Source: Spirochaetota bacterium
GTDB taxonomy: Bacteria; Spirochaetota; Spirochaetia; Sphaerochaetales; Sphaerochaetaceae
DNA: 64,000 nt
Assembly (NCBI GenBank): GCA_023401595.1
Contig: JAEXDQ010000036.1
Coordinates: forward strand, 1-64,000
Direction of reading: 5' to 3'
Each line of letters starts with the position of its first letter. Position 1 is the stretch's first letter. Of this stretch, positions 34,396 to 43,620 are shown piece after piece. The translations under genes and the position numbers were made by a program. Under the pieces are notes generated by a model, which did no database searches, was not told where the DNA came from, and saw only the letters and a list, made by a program, of their open reading frames with translations.

Positions 34396-36673
34396 TGATA
34401 TCCTCCTTGCTCATGGACCTGTACTGTCCAGGAGTGATATGCTCGAACTTCTTGAAGACGCGAAGGAACGTCCGCAGACTGCCGAAACCACACATCGATA
34501 CGACATCCCCGACAAGCGTCCCCTCGGAAAGCAGTTTCTTTGAAACGGAGATCCGATACGAAGTGATATAGTCGGAAATGTTCATGTTGTGGTATTTCTT
34601 GAACGCCCTCGACAGATAGACGATTGAGACGCCAAGGCGGTCGGCAAGCAACGAGACGTTCAACAAAGGATCCGCATACCCAGCCTGAATCTCGGCAAGC
34701 GCCCTGCGATAGATAGTATAGCCTTCCCCGGAGGCGTCCTCGTACTGACGTTCCACCGCAAGCACAGCCTCGCACAGATGCTCTATGACTCCATCGACCT
34801 CCTGGTGGGACCGCTCAAAACTATCGGACTGAATGATCGGAGAAAAGGAAATGACCGGGAGATAGCCGCTGAACCGTTCGTCAAACTTGTTGGCGGTCCG
34901 GAGTATGGTGCCGGTGACACTGAACAACAGATACCTCAGGCGGCGGGGGGAGACGCCCATCGCCCGGTTGTCGATGATCAGATTGTCGACGATACGGACG
35001 GCCTCGATCGCATCTCCGGCCTGAATCGCTTCGGAAAGCTTCAGTTCATGTTCGGTGGTATAGCTAAAATTCATCTGGCTCGTCATTTCAAGGACATCGC
35101 GATGGAACAGGAATTCCCTGCTGGATATCCCCCGCTGGTATTCAAGGACGTTGATCGCCTCAAGATAGGCTTCGCCGAGCGCCCCCAACCCGACGTTCAG
35201 GTTCGAGGCGGCTATATTCAGAATCCCGTCCCCTTCATTGGAAAGCAGGTCTTTCATCTGCGTCGCGAAGGAGGCATAGAATACGGCATCGTCCACCAAG
35301 GCCGGATTGAGGATGAAAGCGGCTCCGTGCGCAGAGAAAAACGGGAGAAGGACCATCTGAGGGGAACTCAGGACGGAAAGCATCAGTTCTTCCATTCTTG
35401 AGACGGCCCCCCCGTCCATCGGAACCACCAGGAGGACCAGGAACCGGTCGGAGACTAGGTTGATACCGCATTCCTTCAGAGCCTCCATGCTGATGGGACC
35501 GCTGGAACGATCTACGAGCTTGGCGATCATATGTTCCTTCAAGGACTCCGTCTGTTGCCGGATCACAAGGCTCATCCCTTCCTGCTCCTCCTTCAGGCGG
35601 GAAACAGAGGAGACGAACGGCGAGTAGGCGTTCTCAGGAACGGAATCATTGTTGACGTCCGTTCCCGAAACAGTTATCGCCTCTTCGTAGATGGACCATT
35701 CCCTGTTCATGCGACGCCAGACGACGAACAGACCGCCGACCAGAGCAAGGAAGAACGACAAGAACGCGAACATCAGCACCAGATACAGGAAATGGAAGTA
35801 CGTACCCTTGTCGACCATCACCAGATACTTGACATTGGCCACCTCGGATCTTCCGGCGGTGATGATCTTTCCGTCTTTCAACGTACTTGCTCCCAATTCG
35901 ATCGACGCCAGATCATCCACCCGCGCTCCTTGGGAATACGCCCCGGTAAAGTCAAACAGCACTTCATTGGAGACGGCGTTGACGATCATCAAGTCATGAT
36001 AGTCGTCAAGCTCAGACGGCAATAGGTCGGAGACATCGACGAGAAAGGCCGCGCAGAAGTCGAGGACATTGCCGGTACGGACATAGCTCAACGGCCTCAG
36101 TATGAGCAGGCGCTGCTGTTTCTTGCCTCCAGGAAGGATCCGGGAGGCGTCCTCTATATGCAGAACGTTACGTTCCTTCCTGAAGATATCGTCGATCCTC
36201 GCTTTTGTATAGGAAAGATTGTACTCATCCCGCTGATAGAAATCATTGAAAGACCCCCATCGTTCGCCGGAAATATAGAGATCAAGCTCCGGAGAATAGA
36301 GCATGCAGTCGAGGATGACGTCATACCCGTTGATTAGGTGCCGCAGGCTCATGGTCGTCTCGAACAAGTACAATGGTTCAAGCTCGGTCACGGTGGAAAC
36401 GGTGCCAAGCGTCTGGAACTGAGTGCCGAGCAGGACGTTTTCGCATACCGAATTGGCTTGGGCGAACACCGTATCGAACTCCCGCCGGACGAACTGGACG
36501 GCGACGGAATTGGTATAGGAAGTATTCCTGTTCACCAAGGAGAGACAAGCCGCGGCGAAAATAATGAACAGGATGAGCGGGATGACGCACACGATGAGGT
36601 AGGAGTAGCCCCATCGCACGAGGATGCTCCGCTTGAATTTGTTTTTTTCACGTACGCCGCCCATTCGCCCCAT
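34388..36673 (-). CDS. membrane-anchored AraC-family transcriptional regulator
   Basis: Start taken at ATG 36673 with AGGA five bases upstream (761 residues); ATG 36715 is possible. A transmembrane segment near residues 20-45, an extracytoplasmic region of about 250 residues, a second transmembrane segment near 295-320 and a C-terminal double helix-turn-helix AraC domain (about 665-755) are visible. Such one-component sensors are common in Firmicutes and spirochaetes next to Lpl-type sugar transporters. It lies inside the cluster, between two Gfo/Idh genes, and probably activates cluster A in response to an external sugar. Confidence 0.85.
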   Translation of the reverse strand: MGRMGGVREKNKFKRSILVRWGYSYLIVCVIPLILFIIFAAACLSLVNRNTSYTNSVAVQFVRREFDTVFAQANSVCENVLLGTQFQTLGTVSTVTELEPLYLFETTMSLRHLINGYDVILDCMLYSPELDLYISGERWGSFNDFYQRDEYNLSYTKARIDDIFRKERNVLHIEDASRILPGGKKQQRLLILRPLSYVRTGNVLDFCAAFLVDVSDLLPSELDDYHDLMIVNAVSNEVLFDFTGAYSQGARVDDLASIELGASTLKDGKIITAGRSEVANVKYLVMVDKGTYFHFLYLVLMFAFLSFFLALVGGLFVVWRRMNREWSIYEEAITVSGTDVNNDSVPENAYSPFVSSVSRLKEEQEGMSLVIRQQTESLKEHMIAKLVDRSSGPISMEALKECGINLVSDRFLVLLVVPMDGGAVSRMEELMLSVLSSPQMVLLPFFSAHGAAFILNPALVDDAVFYASFATQMKDLLSNEGDGILNIAASNLNVGLGALGEAYLEAINVLEYQRGISSREFLFHRDVLEMTSQMNFSYTTEHELKLSEAIQAGDAIEAVRIVDNLIIDNRAMGVSPRRLRYLLFSVTGTILRTANKFDERFSGYLPVISFSPIIQSDSFERSHQEVDGVIEHLCEAVLAVERQYEDASGEGYTIYRRALAEIQAGYADPLLNVSLLADRLGVSIVYLSRAFKKYHNMNISDYITSYRISVSKKLLSEGTLVGDVVSMCGFGSLRTFLRVFKKFEHITPGQYRSMSKEDINV

Positions 36674-36690
36674 CCCTTTCCTGACGCTCC

Positions 36691-37809
36691 TCAGACGGGC
36701 ATTCGTCCGCCGCATTTCTCAGCGAGAAGCTTGTAGAACAAATCTCCGTCGACAGGCAGCTCCACCCAACCGCCGCCGGTCCATGAAGAAAGATGGATGG
36801 CATTGGAAATGGAAAGCCCAAGGATACCGTCTTCGCCGGGCGCCAGCAACGGAGCCCCTGTCAGAATCGCATCGCAGAAATTCTTGATCACCCCAGGGTG
36901 CGACGTATAGGATCCTTTGACGGGAACCTCGCATTTCCAGCACTCCGGTTGCCCGATTTCACCCGTAAAACGGGTGTTGAAGTCATCTGACGATTCCCGC
37001 AACCGCCAGAACGTGATCGTATCGTTCTCAACTACCAGCTTTCCCTGGGAGCCGGTGATTTCAAGCCGGTTGGTTCCGGGAGCGTCGGCTATGGTAGTGA
37101 TATAGGAACCAGTGGCGCCATTGGGATACTCGAACAACGCATATACGTCATCCTCGACTTCGATGGCGCGGTGCTTGCCGTAGTAGACCTCCGCCTTGAC
37201 CCGCGAGGGCATGCCGCATATCCACTGCCACAGGTCGAGGTTGTGGGGGTTCTGGTTCAGCAGGACACCTCCGCCCTCCCCGGCCCAGGTGGCACGCCAG
37301 GAGCTTCTGTCGTAATAGCTCTGGGCGCGGAACCAGCTGGTGATAATCCAGTTGGTGTGGATGATGCGTCCCAGCTCCCCGCCCTGCACCAGGTCCCTCG
37401 CCTTCTGATAGAGGGGATTGGTCCGCTGGTTGAACATGACGCCGAACACCTTGCCGCTCTCCCGTGCGACGCGGTTCATCTCCTCGATCTGTTTCGTATA
37501 GACGCCCGCGGGTTTTTCGCACAGCACATGGAGACCGGCCTTGAAAGCTTCGACCGCATAGACCGGATGGTAGTAGTGCGGTACGGTCGGAATGATCGCA
37601 TCGCAGACTCCTGAGTGAATCAACGCCTCGGCGCTGTCAAAATAGGCGATAGAGTCCCCGCATAGCTCTCGCGCCTTCGCTATCTGCTTCGGTTCGATGT
37701 CCGCGACAGCCGTCAGTACGGCGTTCGGGATTTTGTTGTCAAGAAACGCCCTCGTATGCTGCGACCCCATCTTGCCGTATCCGATAATTCCAATTCGTAC
37801 CTTGTCCAT
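36691..37809 (-). CDS. Gfo/Idh/MocA oxidoreductase (2 of 3)
   Basis: A 372-residue protein: Rossmann motif GYGKMGSQH (about residues 10-18), CEKPAG with catalytic Lys, and the GEGGGVLLNQNPHNLDLWQW segment in the substrate domain, typical of the family. Divergent from the other two copies in this window. It ends 17 bp before the AraC regulator. Confidence 0.86.
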   Translation of the reverse strand: MDKVRIGIIGYGKMGSQHTRAFLDNKIPNAVLTAVADIEPKQIAKARELCGDSIAYFDSAEALIHSGVCDAIIPTVPHYYHPVYAVEAFKAGLHVLCEKPAGVYTKQIEEMNRVARESGKVFGVMFNQRTNPLYQKARDLVQGGELGRIIHTNWIITSWFRAQSYYDRSSWRATWAGEGGGVLLNQNPHNLDLWQWICGMPSRVKAEVYYGKHRAIEVEDDVYALFEYPNGATGSYITTIADAPGTNRLEITGSQGKLVVENDTITFWRLRESSDDFNTRFTGEIGQPECWKCEVPVKGSYTSHPGVIKNFCDAILTGAPLLAPGEDGILGLSISNAIHLSSWTGGGWVELPVDGDLFYKLLAEKCGGRMPV

Positions 37810-37910
37810 GTCAGTATACTCCTTCCGCCTCGATAAAACGACTGTTTTCCATATGTACAGCCCGATATTTCACATCCTGTATGAAAACCCTGCGGCCCCT
37901 GTCCAAAACC

Positions 37911-38672
37911 TCAACAAAGCGGACGCATCGCGGAGATCGCCTTGACGGAATCGCCGCGCCAGTCGTCGCTCTTGCCTTCGATACTCACAGAACCGTCATA
38001 GCCGGAGGCTTTCAACGCCGAAAAGAACCCAGTCACCTCTTCATCGGCGACGACCGGATAGGATCGGTCTTCCCGCATGGCTATATGGGCATGCATCAGC
38101 GGCGACACCAAAGCTATTCTTTCAATCGGTTCCCCCTCCCTGCGCATATGGAACGCGTCGGCGAGCAAGCCTACGTTCTCCATGCCGACTTCGGCCTGCA
38201 GGGCGGCTCCCTCCGCCAACGTATTGACAAGATTCGTTTCCGTCCGGTTCAACGGCTCGATCGCGATACGGATCCCATAGTCCTTGGCGACGTGGGCTAT
38301 CGTCCGTGTGACAAGGACAAGCTGGAGAAACGCATCCTGCCAACGGACGCCCTTGGGGATATTCCGCGACTTGCCGCTGCCGAACACGGCGATATCCGCC
38401 CCCAGCTCCCGCATACGTGAGAACGCACCGTGCAGGTACGAGGTCATCGTCGGTTCATCGTAGGCGTCGCCGATGACGGCCATCGACTTCGGCAACAGCA
38501 GGCAACAGCGTTCGACTCCGATTCCGGCGTCCCTCACCCGATCGAGCGCTTCGGCGAACTCATCATCCCCCAACGCGGCGATCGCGTTGAGCTTCCCCTC
38601 CACATAGTCGAACCCCGCGGCTTCAGCGTCGCGGATGTTCATGATATCAGTGCATAGCCCCAACCTGATCAT
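37911..38672 (-). CDS. sugar phosphate isomerase/epimerase-like TIM barrel (1 of 2)
   Basis: A 253-residue xylose-isomerase-like TIM barrel (AP endonuclease family 2 fold). Metal-site residues are suggested by IAIEPLNRTE (Glu), LLADAFHM (Asp, His) and VSIEGKS (Glu). Members include epimerases, isomerases and the 3-keto-glycoside lyases. The ATG overlaps the heparinase-like gene stop by four bases, so the two are coupled. Confidence 0.8.
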   Translation of the reverse strand: MIRLGLCTDIMNIRDAEAAGFDYVEGKLNAIAALGDDEFAEALDRVRDAGIGVERCCLLLPKSMAVIGDAYDEPTMTSYLHGAFSRMRELGADIAVFGSGKSRNIPKGVRWQDAFLQLVLVTRTIAHVAKDYGIRIAIEPLNRTETNLVNTLAEGAALQAEVGMENVGLLADAFHMRREGEPIERIALVSPLMHAHIAMREDRSYPVVADEEVTGFFSALKASGYDGSVSIEGKSDDWRGDSVKAISAMRPLC

Positions 38673-40759
38673 ACGACCTCAACCTCCCCGTCTTCGACCG
38701 ACAGACGCACCCCGCCGACCTCTACCGCCGCACGATCTCCTTCGATGGCGATACGCACGGGCGATTGCCGTCTTCCTATGACGGTGACCGACGTCGCAGG
38801 GACGCGACCGCATAGGCAACGCTGTACCTGTCCGGTCGGTTTCCGCACAGGATATCCATAGGAAACCCATCCGGCGATAGGAGCTTCACTACCGCAGTAC
38901 AGCGTCGACGTCCACGGACTTCGGAACCCGGCAGGCTCGGTCTGTACGCCATCCACGGCATATCGGATCGATCCGGAATCTGCCGACGTGGCGACGGAAG
39001 TCATACGGAAAGCCGTTCCAAGCGGCGTAGTGAAGTCGGCGACCTGATCGTTCAGCAGAAGGACCTTCTCCCCCGCGAAATTCCAGACAAGACGCAGGTC
39101 ATGGTCTTCGCCGCCCAGTCCCGTCACATAGTCCACGACGACGGCGGCCTCAACGGCGGGGAGAAACACCAGTTTCCTACGGTGGAACACAGGATCGTCC
39201 ATGAACGCATAGCCGTTGTGAGACACATCGATCAGCTGATAGCCGTCCGTCCGCCTGAACGCATGAAGCACGGTACGCACCCCGCGCACACGGTCGACGC
39301 CGGGGACGGATCCCATCAGATGGTCGTCCACGTACAGCGTGTTGTGAGCCAGGGCATAGGTGAAATAGTGCCGCCAGTCCTTCCAACAGGAGCTATTGTA
39401 GATATACCGGCCGCAATCGATCAGTACGTCCTCGCCATGGAGCATCAGCTCCACATGTCCGTTGTCGTTGTGGGAATGGGTGCTTTTCTCCCCCCGTTCC
39501 AGCTGGACGCCATGCACATGCATATAGCTGTCCGTCCGCGTCCAGCCGGTCCTTGATATGTACAGGCCGGTCTCCTGCATCGGAAAATCGCGTTGCGCAG
39601 GCGGCTCGCCTTCCGCTCCGCCGGTTGCGACATACAGGAAATCCTTTCGGCCAGTCAGCCGGCTCATCAGCTTGAAATAGGCCCGAAGCTCGTTCAGGTC
39701 GTCGGGGAAGAACGAAAGGTTCATTCCTTCGTAGACCGACGTATCGCTTTTGCGGTCGAGCAGGCTGTTGCGGTCGGCGTCGCCGATCATCGGAGTGGAA
39801 AAGTCGGGCTTGACGATCCTCATGAGATATTCGGCGCTACGTTCCAGCAGCGTCATCGCATAGGGCGCCACGGGAATACCGTTCAGCTGGCATAGCCTGA
39901 CCGCCTGGAGGAACGCGATGGACGCCACCAGATGATAGATCGGCGTATGCTCCATATGGACGCCGTCGTTGTCGAAGCAATAGGCGATCTCGTGCATGAT
40001 CCGTTGGTACCCGGCATGGGTCCATCCGGAGGAATCGGTCATCTCGGGAAACATGATTCCCAGCTGGAGCAGCGAGCTCGCTTCCATGGAGAGCCAGTTG
40101 CTGGAATGACTGTGGTTGCTGTAATGCCGTTTCAGGAACGTCCCGTGGTCATGGATGGAACACAGGAACACGGCCCAGGACTCCTCGTCGAACGCAACGC
40201 TGTCACGGATGATTTCAAAACAGGGCAACCAGGTCGTATAGATGCGGATACCGGTCTCGATGGTTCGCCATGCATGACCGGGAAACGGAGTCTTCTGGGG
40301 TTTCTCGTCCTCGCTGTCGATGAACGGCTGCGCAGGCCATGCCTCGTAGAAGCTTTTCAGCTCATTGACGATTTCACGCACATACCGGTCGTCCTTGGTC
40401 AGCGCATAGGCGCGGGCGAGCGGTTGCCAATAGATTGTACGGAAAAGCGACCAGCTCCACTCGTTGTCGCGGGATGTTTCCGCCGTGGGATTGAAACGCC
40501 AGTCTATCGGGCCGTTGAACGCATGGCCGAAGATCTCATGACGCATCACAGCCTCGGCTTCTTCAATGATCTTCCCGTCTTGGAGCAGACCGGCGTCAGA
40601 GGCCTCGAACAGATACCGGGGAGTCCGGCGTCCACGGAAATGGCGGACCACCTGAGCTACGGCGCCGTCGACGTCGCCGGCAAGCGACAGCCGCCCGGCC
40701 TCTTCCAGACCCGGCGTGGAGAAATCCAGCAGAGTAAGCAGTTTTTCCTTACAATTCAT
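38669..40759 (-). CDS. heparinase II/III-family polysaccharide lyase-like protein
   Basis: A 696-residue protein without signal peptide. The N-terminal (alpha/alpha) toroid holds NHSHSSNWLSMEASSLLQLG, with the Asn/His pattern of the lyase active site, and the C-terminal beta-sandwich region holds STHSHNDNGHVELMLHGEDVLIDCG (split at NDNG) typical of PF07940. Cytosolic members cleave imported uronate oligosaccharides by beta-elimination. The precise substrate (alginate, heparinoid or other) is not readable. It is followed by the TIM-barrel gene and preceded by the solute-binding protein. Confidence 0.85.
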   Translation of the reverse strand: MNCKEKLLTLLDFSTPGLEEAGRLSLAGDVDGAVAQVVRHFRGRRTPRYLFEASDAGLLQDGKIIEEAEAVMRHEIFGHAFNGPIDWRFNPTAETSRDNEWSWSLFRTIYWQPLARAYALTKDDRYVREIVNELKSFYEAWPAQPFIDSEDEKPQKTPFPGHAWRTIETGIRIYTTWLPCFEIIRDSVAFDEESWAVFLCSIHDHGTFLKRHYSNHSHSSNWLSMEASSLLQLGIMFPEMTDSSGWTHAGYQRIMHEIAYCFDNDGVHMEHTPIYHLVASIAFLQAVRLCQLNGIPVAPYAMTLLERSAEYLMRIVKPDFSTPMIGDADRNSLLDRKSDTSVYEGMNLSFFPDDLNELRAYFKLMSRLTGRKDFLYVATGGAEGEPPAQRDFPMQETGLYISRTGWTRTDSYMHVHGVQLERGEKSTHSHNDNGHVELMLHGEDVLIDCGRYIYNSSCWKDWRHYFTYALAHNTLYVDDHLMGSVPGVDRVRGVRTVLHAFRRTDGYQLIDVSHNGYAFMDDPVFHRRKLVFLPAVEAAVVVDYVTGLGGEDHDLRLVWNFAGEKVLLLNDQVADFTTPLGTAFRMTSVATSADSGSIRYAVDGVQTEPAGFRSPWTSTLYCGSEAPIAGWVSYGYPVRKPTGQVQRCLCGRVPATSVTVIGRRQSPVRIAIEGDRAAVEVGGVRLSVEDGEVEVV

Positions 40760-40785
40760 CGTTGTGTTTTCCTATCTTCAGAAAT

Positions 40786-40808
40786 GCGGGTGGATACTCT
40801 CCACCCGC
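40786..40808 (-). terminator. hairpin after the solute-binding protein gene
   Basis: A perfect 9-bp stem GCGGGTGGA/TCCACCCGC with a five-base loop, 31 bp past the stop of the binding protein gene. A weak T-run follows. Probably limits readthrough to the heparinase-like gene or protects the upstream mRNA. Confidence 0.6.
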
Positions 40809-40838
40809 TTTGATACATCACCTTGGAGAAATTATCCG

Positions 40839-42416
40839 CTATTTTTCCATGTAGCGGTCGTAGCAGGCCTGCTTGATCTCGATGGCCCGTTCAAGACCGA
40901 ACTTCTTCAGTTGCGCGACATAGCTGTCGAACTCACTGATCGGAAGAGCGCCCGTAATGAACTTGGATTCCATCTCGTCGGTGTAGGTCTTGACGTTGTT
41001 CATGATCTTGGCAAGCTCGGAAGCCTCTTCTGAGGTAGCAGACACGGGAGGCAATACATATTTGCCGTAGTCGGTCTGCGCCCACAGGTTGATCGCTTCC
41101 TGCAGTTCAGGAATGCTGTAGTATTGCTCAAGATACCTGGGATCCTGAATGAACGGACCGTTGACAGCGCTGCGCATGTACTGAGCCATGGCTTGGCTGA
41201 TCGTCAATCCGTCAGGATTGTTCAGGATCATGTCCGTATACTTGGGATATCCGTCGACCATCGTGTAGGAAACGCCCTCGACACCGAAATTAACCAGCAA
41301 GTGCCCCTCTTCGGAGAAGTTGTAGTCAAGCAGCCTGGCAGCGGCTTCAACATTCTTGCAAGCGGTCGAGATAGCCGCGGAAGGACCCGAATTGGAATAT
41401 ATCGTGGACATTTTGGCGAACTTGGAATACCGGTTGGAATCGGGGGAAATCGGCCGTGCGGAAACAAGCTCGATGCTCGGATCGCTTTGCTGCATCGCAG
41501 GCAGCCAGGTACCGATGCCGGACCCGCCGGGGGCGTAGGTCGCTCCACAGAGGTTGTTCAAGACCTTCACCGCCTGGCTTTTCTTATCGACGGAGAGATA
41601 GTCGTTGTCCAACAACCCTTCGGCGTACAGCTTATGGGTGAATTCCAGATAATTCTTACGGGTCGCTTCGATCAATCCGTTGTGGACCACGCCATCGACC
41701 ACATAGAAATCGTCCCAGCTGTCGAAGCCCGGTGAGAGGACGCGGCTGACATGATCCTTCCGCAAGGTCAGGGGAAGCTGCACACCGATACCCTGCAGAG
41801 CCTTAAGGGCGGCATATAGCTCATCGGGGGTGGAGGGAACCTTCGAGATACCTACCTTCTGGAGGAGATCCAGACGCCATACCCAGCCTTCTGTGAAAAT
41901 CAAGTTGTTGTTCTCATAGCTCTCGCCCCTCAGGAACGGGAACACATAGTAGGTACCGTCGTCGGTGCTGATCATCTTGGCGATATCGGGATGCTCGGCG
42001 AGGAACTTCGTGATGTTCGGGCAGTATTTCTCGAACACATCGTTCAGGGGGATGATGACGCCGTCGTCGATCGCCGCCTGGGGACCGCCGGGATAGTCAA
42101 TCCACTTGTACTCGATGATATCGGGATAGTTGCCCGAGGCGATCAGGATGTTGAAGCCTTCGGACATGACGGAATCATTGCTGGCGGGGACATGCTGGAA
42201 CGAGATATCGGTATTGGTACGTTCCATCAGCGTCTGGAAATAGATCGTCTGGCTGAAATCCTGTACCACGCTCGAAATGTTGAGATTCAGGGGAGCCCAA
42301 TACGTCAGCTTCGCCTTTCCTTCCGCAGCCACGGAGCTTTTTTCCGAAGAGCCGGCGGCGAACATCGGACCGGCCGCCAAGAGCAGAGCCAATGCGATCA
42401 AGAGTGTTTTTTTCAT
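40839..42416 (-). CDS. extracellular solute-binding protein (Lpl/family 1 type)
   Basis: Start at the second of two ATGs (42416), five bases from AGGAGG; 525 residues. A signal peptide KKTLLIALALLLAAGPMFA is followed by AGSSEKSS, the style of spirochaete sugar-binding proteins. The large size and fold pattern match LplA-like oligosaccharide-binding proteins. With the permeases at 46751-48605 it forms an ABC importer; no ATPase gene is in the window, so a shared MsmX-type ATPase is likely. Confidence 0.86.
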   Translation of the reverse strand: MKKTLLIALALLLAAGPMFAAGSSEKSSVAAEGKAKLTYWAPLNLNISSVVQDFSQTIYFQTLMERTNTDISFQHVPASNDSVMSEGFNILIASGNYPDIIEYKWIDYPGGPQAAIDDGVIIPLNDVFEKYCPNITKFLAEHPDIAKMISTDDGTYYVFPFLRGESYENNNLIFTEGWVWRLDLLQKVGISKVPSTPDELYAALKALQGIGVQLPLTLRKDHVSRVLSPGFDSWDDFYVVDGVVHNGLIEATRKNYLEFTHKLYAEGLLDNDYLSVDKKSQAVKVLNNLCGATYAPGGSGIGTWLPAMQQSDPSIELVSARPISPDSNRYSKFAKMSTIYSNSGPSAAISTACKNVEAAARLLDYNFSEEGHLLVNFGVEGVSYTMVDGYPKYTDMILNNPDGLTISQAMAQYMRSAVNGPFIQDPRYLEQYYSIPELQEAINLWAQTDYGKYVLPPVSATSEEASELAKIMNNVKTYTDEMESKFITGALPISEFDSYVAQLKKFGLERAIEIKQACYDRYMEK

Positions 42417-42462
42417 CATTACCTCCTAATGTAATGCAAAAACTGAAAAACCTACATACAAA

Positions 42463-42481
42463 CCTCAGGCAACGCCTGGGG
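42463..42481 (-). terminator. stem-loop before the solute-binding protein gene
   Basis: CCTCAGGC (42463-42470) and GCCTGGGG (42474-42481) pair over eight bp with one wobble and a three-base loop. It lies 12 bp past the stop of the third Gfo/Idh gene, with a short T-rich stretch after it. Confidence 0.4.
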
Positions 42482-42492
42482 AGATACCCAAA

Positions 42493-43620
42493 TCATAGTT
42501 CCCGGGGCAGGCGCCAGTTCTCATAGCTGCGCAAATAGGTACGCGCCAGATCGGGAATCGCGAAATACCCGTCGCCGTCGGCGGTCTTCTTTTCAGCGTC
42601 ATACCGCAGCAAGACGGGCAGCCGTTGGGCAAGCATCACGCATTTCACATGGGCGCGGGCCGTAACCAGGGAGCAGGCGGGACGCATGCCCGTGCGCACG
42701 CATTCAATGGCGTCGTACAGCTTCTGCATCCGTTCACCTTTCGCGCACAGGGAATAGTCCCTGACAGTACCGTCCGCCAGCGTCCCGACGAACGAATCGT
42801 CCTGATTGACGATGGTACCGTTCTCGAATTCGTATACGCCCATAGGCCCGACCTTCTTCTCATCGAGACAGTGGGCGGTGTAGTACAGCAATTCCACCCC
42901 GGTGTCCGAATGAATCCGTAGGGCGGCCGCATCGTAGTTCTCTATCGAGGGCCTGCCCTTCCATAGCTCGCCCTCCACAGCCGTGACGTCAGACGTCGTT
43001 TCGGACGAGGCCCCCAGCAGATAGAGCATATTCTGAATCTGATGGGCGCAGGCGTTGGAGACAGGGCTGTCGAACACATGTTCTCCATGGCAGCTCAGCT
43101 TTCCCGCCCAGCCGTTTCTGGCGTAGTATTGGTCGCCACGGCGCATCAGCCGCAGGGATTTCATCCTGACCGGCGAGCCGTACAGACCGGAAAGCACATC
43201 GGCCTTCATGGCCCGCACATCCTTGGAAAAGCAGAGCTGATACCCGACCGCCACGAACCGGCCGCTCTTCCGTTCCCGCTCAATCAAATCGTCCATTAGC
43301 TCAAGACTGATTGCCACGGGTTTTTCACACAGTACGTCGCTTCCATGCTCCAGCGCCGCGATGATATAGTCGTAATGCGTATGGATCGGAGAGGATATCA
43401 CCACAAGGTCCGCCGTCCCGCCGGCCGCATAGAACTCGGCAGGAGTACGGAACACGGGAATCCCCCGTTCCAGCACCGAGGCTTTCCAGGGGCTTCGGTC
43501 AAGGAACGGATCGGCGACCGCCGCAAGGAAGACCCCAGGGATATCGCGTGTCATCAGCTCCTTGATGTAGTTCTCCCCATAACCGCCGATACCGACGAGG
43601 AGCAAAGATACGTCGTTCAT
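42493..43620 (-). CDS. Gfo/Idh/MocA oxidoreductase (3 of 3)
   Basis: Start at ATG 43620, which overlaps the upstream stop as ATGA; 375 residues. The Rossmann motif GIGGYGENY is near residue 9 and CEKPVA carries the catalytic Lys. Coupled to the PreA-like Fe-S/FMN protein, which suggests the two work together. The frame extends further upstream into non-family sequence, so the longer start is rejected. Confidence 0.85.
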   Translation of the reverse strand: MNDVSLLLVGIGGYGENYIKELMTRDIPGVFLAAVADPFLDRSPWKASVLERGIPVFRTPAEFYAAGGTADLVVISSPIHTHYDYIIAALEHGSDVLCEKPVAISLELMDDLIERERKSGRFVAVGYQLCFSKDVRAMKADVLSGLYGSPVRMKSLRLMRRGDQYYARNGWAGKLSCHGEHVFDSPVSNACAHQIQNMLYLLGASSETTSDVTAVEGELWKGRPSIENYDAAALRIHSDTGVELLYYTAHCLDEKKVGPMGVYEFENGTIVNQDDSFVGTLADGTVRDYSLCAKGERMQKLYDAIECVRTGMRPACSLVTARAHVKCVMLAQRLPVLLRYDAEKKTADGDGYFAIPDLARTYLRSYENWRLPREL

